Assembly: GCA_903813345.2 (NCBI GenBank)
Contig: CAIIXF020000001.1
Location: forward strand, 23,889,915 to 23,953,914
Direction of reading: 5' to 3'
Source of the DNA: Owenia fusiformis
Lineage: Eukaryota; Annelida; Polychaeta; Sabellida; Oweniidae
Length of the DNA: 64,000 nt
Within the stretch, counting starts at the first letter, position 1. Each line of letters begins with the position of its first letter. Of this stretch, positions 58,940-64,000 are shown one piece after another. The notes under the pieces are model-generated. The model searched no databases and was not told where the DNA came from. It saw only the letters and a list, made by a program, of their open reading frames with translations. A program made the position numbers and the translations under genes.

Positions 58940-60175
58940 ATGGCTGACAAAGAAGGGAGTAATTCCCCTGGTCAAAAAGAAGGGGACAAGGAAAACAACG
59001 ACAGTAATAATGATGAGAACGTTAATGAGAAAAATACCGACAGTGAAGGTAAAACTGGTGATAAAACACAGGACTCACTGGGTGATAATCAAAATGATAA
59101 GACCGCAAATGAAAGTGAAAAGTCATCTAATAATGACGAATCAAAAACCGATGATGGAGATACTGAAAGAGACGATGGAAATAAGGAAGACGGTGGAAAT
59201 AAAAACGAGCCAGAGAAAGATGTAAGTGAACAGAAAGACGAACAAAATAAAGGGGATGATCGGCAAGAATCTTTTCTAACAGATCAGAAACAAGACAATG
59301 ATCCTGATGAAGACGAAAATGATGATGCAACAGCTACTAAAGGTACCGATGGAGAGAGCAATGATGAATATGATGAACTTCCTCTTGATGATGATGACAA
59401 ACCACTTGACAGCAACGGAGAAGATGATGCTAATGAAAATGGTACAAAGAATGACAAGGACGAAGAAAAGGATAACGACGATAGTGACGACAGAACATCG
59501 AAAAGCAATACCGAATCCGATGAAGAAGGCAATGAAGATAAAGAAAATAAGGAAGATGAAAATGAGAACGAAAATGACACCGATATGAACAATGAACGTG
59601 AACAAGCTGATCCTAAAGATACTAAGGAGGTTAATAATACTAGTGATGAAAGCCCAGAAGAACAGAAGGAAACTTCAGATACTAGTGGTGAAGCTGTAAA
59701 GGAGGATCAAGAGACAATAGAAGATCAAAAAGAACCAAGTAAAGACAGTCAGGAAGCAATTCATGAAAATCAACCTGAAATACCAGATAGCCAAGAATCT
59801 CTCATTGAGGATCAAGAAGAGGAAGACTCGGGTAGCCAAGAACCACCTGTAGAGGAAGAAAATAAAGGCGAAGAAGGTGAAGAACAAAATGATATTAACG
59901 AGCAAGAAAAGGAGCTCTCAGATGATGACTTTGTTTTGAAGCTCAACAATAACGACATTCAAGTGATGAAAGAGACAAAGGAATGGGAAAACACATATGG
60001 TGTTGACCTCGAAGCAATGGAAAAAGACATTGAACTCCTACTGTTAGGAGAAATGGACTTGAATAATGAGAACTTAACTGATGAAGATAAATCGTTAGTT
60101 GAGACACAGATTAAAGAAATGAAATTGTTGACGTTGGATGAACTTCTTGAAAGAACAATGTCGCCAGAATTCTAA
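58940..60175 (+). CDS. Highly acidic low-complexity protein, 411 residues, intronless
   Basis: The start has a good context (AAAAATGG). Residues about 1-325 are almost wholly D, E, N, K, S, Q, T and G, with runs such as DDDDKPLDSNGEDD and EEQKETSDTSGE. They lack aromatic and most hydrophobic residues and should be disordered. The last 85 residues differ: DDDFVLKLNNNDIQVMKE, TYGVDLEAMEKDIELLLLG and TLDELLERTMSPEF look like two or three amphipathic helices. A repeated E(D/N)QE theme is seen at about 230-310. There is no signal peptide, so it is probably cytosolic or nuclear. Acidic disordered proteins with a short helical end include histone and protein chaperones and calcium buffers; none is recognised here. 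An AATAAA follows at 60295. Confidence 0.7.
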   Translation: MADKEGSNSPGQKEGDKENNDSNNDENVNEKNTDSEGKTGDKTQDSLGDNQNDKTANESEKSSNNDESKTDDGDTERDDGNKEDGGNKNEPEKDVSEQKDEQNKGDDRQESFLTDQKQDNDPDEDENDDATATKGTDGESNDEYDELPLDDDDKPLDSNGEDDANENGTKNDKDEEKDNDDSDDRTSKSNTESDEEGNEDKENKEDENENENDTDMNNEREQADPKDTKEVNNTSDESPEEQKETSDTSGEAVKEDQETIEDQKEPSKDSQEAIHENQPEIPDSQESLIEDQEEEDSGSQEPPVEEENKGEEGEEQNDINEQEKELSDDDFVLKLNNNDIQVMKETKEWENTYGVDLEAMEKDIELLLLGEMDLNNENLTDEDKSLVETQIKEMKLLTLDELLERTMSPEF

Positions 60176-60294
60176 CAAATGCAACGTTTATTCGACTCAT
60201 TCAAACTATGTATTCATACATACACTGTAGACGATCTTCTTGTTCTGATATTGCCTTTTTCATAATATGCAAAGTAAAGAATCAAGTTATTTTC

Positions 60295-60300
60295 AATAAA
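60295..60300 (+). promoter_or_regulatory. Polyadenylation signal AATAAA of the acidic-protein gene
   Basis: Canonical hexamer 120 bases after the stop codon. Confidence 0.6.
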
Positions 60301-60529
60301 TCAATTATCATCATTACAAGCGAATCATATTTTGCCCAACTGTTACCAGCAAAGTGTTCTGCAATTTTAATTCCAGTCCCTCTCATGTCTTTATCGACCT
60401 ACCTCAGACAAGATTCACTATCTTATCATAATTTAACACGTATGAGAAGCCACGTGCATGCAAATTTTCATATATTTTTGGGATCATTTTGTTTTTTATC
60501 AATCATCATAACACTGGATTTACCTCAAG

Positions 60530-63500
60530 ATGACACTTAAACATAGCATTGGATATTTTTGGTTACTTCTTATGGTAGGAATTTCAGAAGGGGGAATGCA
60601 TAATTTAAGAGGTAAGCAATAAAGTGTTTATCTAGTTCCAGCAAATTGATAAAGTAATCAAAGAGTAATTTAGATTTTAGATTTGGATTTAGATTTTAGA
60701 TTTTATTTATTTAGGGTATTAGAGTCTCAAGCAGTACAAATTTTAGCAACAATTTTATTGGTAAAACTCTGTCATTTAGAATGACTATAGTATTTGGAAT
60801 AACAAGTATCTCATTATACAACAGATACCACTGTTATAAAAATTTTAAATTTTTTTTAAAAAACAGCAGAGATATTGATCACCGTTTACTTTTCAGAATT
60901 AACTGGGTCAATTAAATTGAAAGGAGGCACATTAAATATTGGGGTGAAAGATTCTACCTCTATGACAGGAGAGCATCCACCTAGAGAGGTCACAGTGAAA
61001 CCATTTGAAATTGACATCTACCCGGTTACAAACTGGCAGTATCTGTAAGTAGATGGGGGGGGGGGGGTGCAATTCCTAAAACCAAGAAATTACTTGAAAA
61101 ATAAGCTTCTAGTCTTAAAAAACTTGTACTTTCTTCAGCATGAAAAGTTAGCATACGGAATGTAATCGTTAAGACATTCATGTCAGCAACCACATGCTGA
61201 AATGTTTATTACTTGTTTCAGTCATTTTATTGGGCAAAAGAAGAAATTCATACCACTGTCTACATCTCGGGGCTGGAGCTATGTGTTTAAGAAGGACATA
61301 ATGAAGGACCCTAACCGTATAACTGATAAATCCATACCCTCTCAACCCTGGTGGTCTCCTGTTAGGGGTACAACATGGGAAACGGTATTTTCAACATACA
61401 TTTTAATAATTGATTTGATTGTTTTGGTTCTGAGCTGTTACACTAGCATATTGAGATTCCTAGAGATTCATTTAAACACTGGAATTTAATGCAAAACATA
61501 CGATAAATACAATAAAAACCCTACATTACTTTGCACAATATCATAGAATCGTAGAATAAAGTCCAATACAGTATCGCACTGTTCAAAAAGGAATTACAAT
61601 TCAATTCAGCACAATACAAGATATAATACACTAAAGTACAATACAATGCAATTACAATTACAATACAATACCAAACCAAACAAATATAATTATATTCATA
61701 ATTACTTGATATACTTAAGGCGCAGAACTGTTCCTTGTTTCAGCCTGAAGGACCGGGTTCATCTATGAAGATGGACCACCCTGTGGTCCATGTGTCCTTT
61801 GAGGAAGCTAAACTCTACTGTAAATGGAAGGGGAAACGACTACCTACAGAGAACGAGTGGGAGTTTGCAGTCAGAGGAGGTCTCAGATGTAAGAATCCTA
61901 CATATATGTAATATTTTATACAAATGATTTAAGACATATTTGTGTGAGGTGCGTGGGAATAAGTAGGAAGATTTGCTTAATCAAAATGAGAGAAAAATGA
62001 TATTTTTCCTGTATGGCGATATTTAATTGATTGTTTATTTTTTATTTCAGCAAAGGCGTTTCCATGGGGAGATCACTATAAACCTAACAGGATGAATGCA
62101 TGGCAGGTACATTTATAATTTTAGATATTTTGTTGTACTGTATATGGATTGTATATTCTTAATTTATGATAATTATATTCAGACAACAAAAAGAATGATT
62201 TACTAGATATCAAATTATTATTTGTTTAATATTATATCTTTGAAATATGTTTTAATAAACCTTGTCAGAAAAAAGGTTATTTACATTTTTCTGGTATTCA
62301 TTTTAGGGATCGTTTCCTCTCAAAAATACAGAATCTGATGGCTACTATACGACATCACCCGTTGACGCATTTCCACCACAGAATGACTTCGGTAAGATAT
62401 TTCTTGAGACCAAAATGAAAAAACTTTCCACCATCTAGCAAAACGTAAATGTTCCTCTGAAACTAAGAGGGGATAATCAGTCCTCGTACCCCGATTACAT
62501 CAATATAAAGACCGATGAAAAGGGGGATAATCTGTACATGTACAGGTCCGCCCTTGTTGCTGGAACTATACGTTAGCACTGTCAAAATGCATCGTCTGTT
62601 TTATCGAAAGAAAATGCTTGTCATGAACTTTGTGTTATTGAAAGTAAAAATATGGCAGTCATGGCACCTATGTAGATAAAAAAAATCATGTCGTCATTTT
62701 TCCTATTGATCCTACATGCCATCCTTTGTTTGTTTAATCGATATTTGTTTTTGTTGATTTCTTTGTTTGGCATCGTAAAGATTGCTTGATTAAAGTTCAA
62801 TGTAATGAATGTGATAAAATTCATTACATCTATGATGTTTGAAAATAGGTCATTATGGCAATCATCCAAAAATAAAACATCCCAAGTATGGGGAAACCAT
62901 AACAGTATACCGTATTTAATAATGGAGAGGTTAAGCAAATACGGTTTTTCAAAACGTATACGTAAACGCAAAGTACATTGAATCAACATAGGATTGTATC
63001 GCTTTAGTCTACTTCAGATACCCGTTCAACTTCAAAGTTGCGTGTTTAGAACGGGAGATTTAGAAATTTCACGTTGCTATCAACGGGAATCATTATACTC
63101 ATGTCTGTTGAATACTATCCTTGCATTTTTGATTTCGATGCAGAGTATAATTCTTTCTGAAGAAGATGATGTATGTTACGCATGATTTAACTCCAATAAT
63201 CTCACGAAACGAGCTCATTTAAAATATGTATTAGAAAACCAGCTATTGAACTTCATCAATGGGATACTATGTAATCATTACAAGCTATGGTGTAGTCTAA
63301 ACAAACACTAGAGCTGAACGGCTATTTGTGTGTGAGCTCTACATGTATTTGTATAGGGCCGATTGATAGGTTTAAGTTGCGTTTTGGATTTTATACGGTA
63401 GCTTAACCTCTCCAATAAGGTAACATTACGGTAAATGTTACTTTATACATGTTATAATTAATGCAAGATCAGTTCCTACACAGTTCATTAAAATGGGCCC

Positions 63501-63782
63501 AGTTTAGACATATTTATACCTATTTCGTGCATGACGTTCAGCCTCAAAATGATGTGCTGTGTAATTATTGTTATTTATAGGACTGTATGACATGATTGGC
63601 AACGTCTGGGAATGGACGGATAGTGTCTACGAAGCACGTGGAGATAGGCATCGTTCGAGGATGGCCCAGGGGAAGGGACGTAAACACGTTTTGAAGGGGG
63701 GTTCTTTCATAGACATAAGAGATGGTCTTCATGGGTTGGAAGACTCTAGCGTGTTGACGTTACCTGTAAGATGTGCTTCAAG
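60530..63782 (+). CDS. SUMF2: SUMF2-like protein (formylglycine-generating-enzyme paralogue), 3' end outside window
   Basis: Seven exons join in phase: 60530-60611, 60897-61044, 61222-61384, 61744-61888, 62051-62106, 62307-62391 and 63581-63782 (donor GTGAGT, so it continues). Exon 1 gives a signal peptide ([16 protein letters not shown]). The FGE-sulfatase fold is evident: [83 protein letters not shown] and [12 protein letters not shown]. In SUMF1 the catalytic cysteines follow GGS(Y/W); here that segment is [10 protein letters not shown] without cysteine, as in human SUMF2 (GASWIDTADGS). So it is expected to lack formylglycine-generating activity and perhaps to modulate SUMF1 in the endoplasmic reticulum. 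At least 293 residues are in the window; one more exon should complete it. Confidence 0.88.
60670..60715. repeat. TTTAGATTTTAGATTT-type low-complexity repeat
   Basis: Imperfect tandem GATTTAGATTTTA units in intron 1 of the SUMF2-like gene. Confidence 0.7.
61550..61690. repeat. CAATA-rich low-complexity tract
   Basis: Imperfect ACAATACAAT/CAATTACAAT units in intron 3 of the SUMF2-like gene. Confidence 0.7.
62923..63414. mobile_element. MITE family copy 2 (492 bp), flanked by ATAA
   Basis: Ends TGGAGAGGTTAAGC and GCTTAACCTCTCCA, with ATAA directly outside on both sides (62919-62922 and 63415-63418), a possible 4-bp target duplication. It is nearly identical to 46278-47082 without that copy's nested insertion. 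It lies in intron 6 of the SUMF2-like gene. Confidence 0.88.
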
Positions 63783-63954
63783 GTGAGTAGTCATACATTA
63801 CCATAATGAAACAACCTTCTCATGCTCATTAAATGTCAAAACTGACGAACTCCATCTGAGAAAATTTCACATCATTTTAGTTTTGCAAATGTGAATAGAT
63901 GGAAGCTCAGTTCAAGTCCCGGGGATTCAAGCCCATCCATGATATCTTACTACT

Positions 63955-64000
63955 CTGTGGCGACCGGGGGTTCAATGGGTTCGTGCGAACCCCCGATCAA
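63955..64000. mobile_element. End of a GGGGGTTC/GAACCCCC element, cut by the window edge
   Basis: GACCGGGGGTTCAATGGGTT followed by GTGCGAACCCCCGATCA matches the left end of the element at 6752 (GCGGGGGTTCGGTGGGTTCG, then AACGAACCCCCGGTCA). It lies after exon 7 in the SUMF2-like gene. Confidence 0.6.

Noticed and set aside
59276-59605. Minus-strand frames over the acidic-protein gene, rich in Ser/Phe or Ile/Val
   Set aside because: They are the antisense reading of the GAT/GAA-rich coding strand, not genes.
60208-60540. 110-codon open frame between the acidic-protein gene and the SUMF2-like gene
   Set aside because: It overlaps the AATAAA of the upstream gene and runs into the start of the SUMF2-like exon. 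The composition is not coding-like.

Overview
This is animal nuclear DNA. It has spliced genes with GT-AG introns, AT-rich introns and intergenic DNA, many non-autonomous DNA transposons, and animal-specific proteins (a giant large lipid transfer protein, a calpain, PAN and discoidin domains, a KCNE-like protein). The gene set and the repeats suggest a marine invertebrate, most likely a lophotrochozoan (mollusc, annelid, brachiopod or relative). The sequence alone does not fix the phylum. All supported genes are on the + strand.

Layout. 1-1836: 3' end of a calpain-family gene. 1837-17020: gene-poor DNA packed with transposon remains, including LINE and mariner-type fragments, a 4-kb fold-back element with another element nested inside it, a 64-bp tandem array, a mariner-type element with about 175-bp inverted ends, and a 0.64-kb fold-back MITE. 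17021-44114: one gene of 37 exons that I could join in phase throughout. It encodes a secreted protein of about 4665 residues of the apolipophorin/apoB (large lipid transfer protein) family: signal peptide, lipid-transfer N-module, furin-type site RSKR near residue 711, a 6.6-kb single exon of 52-55-residue beta-type repeats, a charged helical region, a VWD domain, a VWA-like domain and a very basic tail. Two of its introns begin with minisatellites that multiply the exon-intron junction.

45812-54190: a five-exon gene for a small secreted PAN plus F5/8C (discoidin) protein. Its second intron carries a complete intronless ecto-NTPDase gene (48992-50368) on the same strand, with its own TATA-like box and polyadenylation signal, and a tRNA-Val-like sequence on the minus strand. 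55848-56303: an intronless gene for a single-pass membrane protein resembling KCNE potassium-channel subunits. 58940-60175: an intronless gene for a very acidic protein. 60530 to the window end: seven exons of a SUMF2-like (formylglycine-generating-enzyme paralogue) gene that runs off the window.

No operon logic applies. The genes look functionally independent: lipid transport, extracellular nucleotide hydrolysis, an adhesion or lectin-like secreted protein, channel modulation and secretory-pathway protein modification. The most unusual items are the duplicated splice-donor arrays, the giant repeat exon and VWA-like tail of the lipid carrier, the nested NTPDase, the KCNE-like protein, and several fold-back elements, including a perfect 67-base palindrome.
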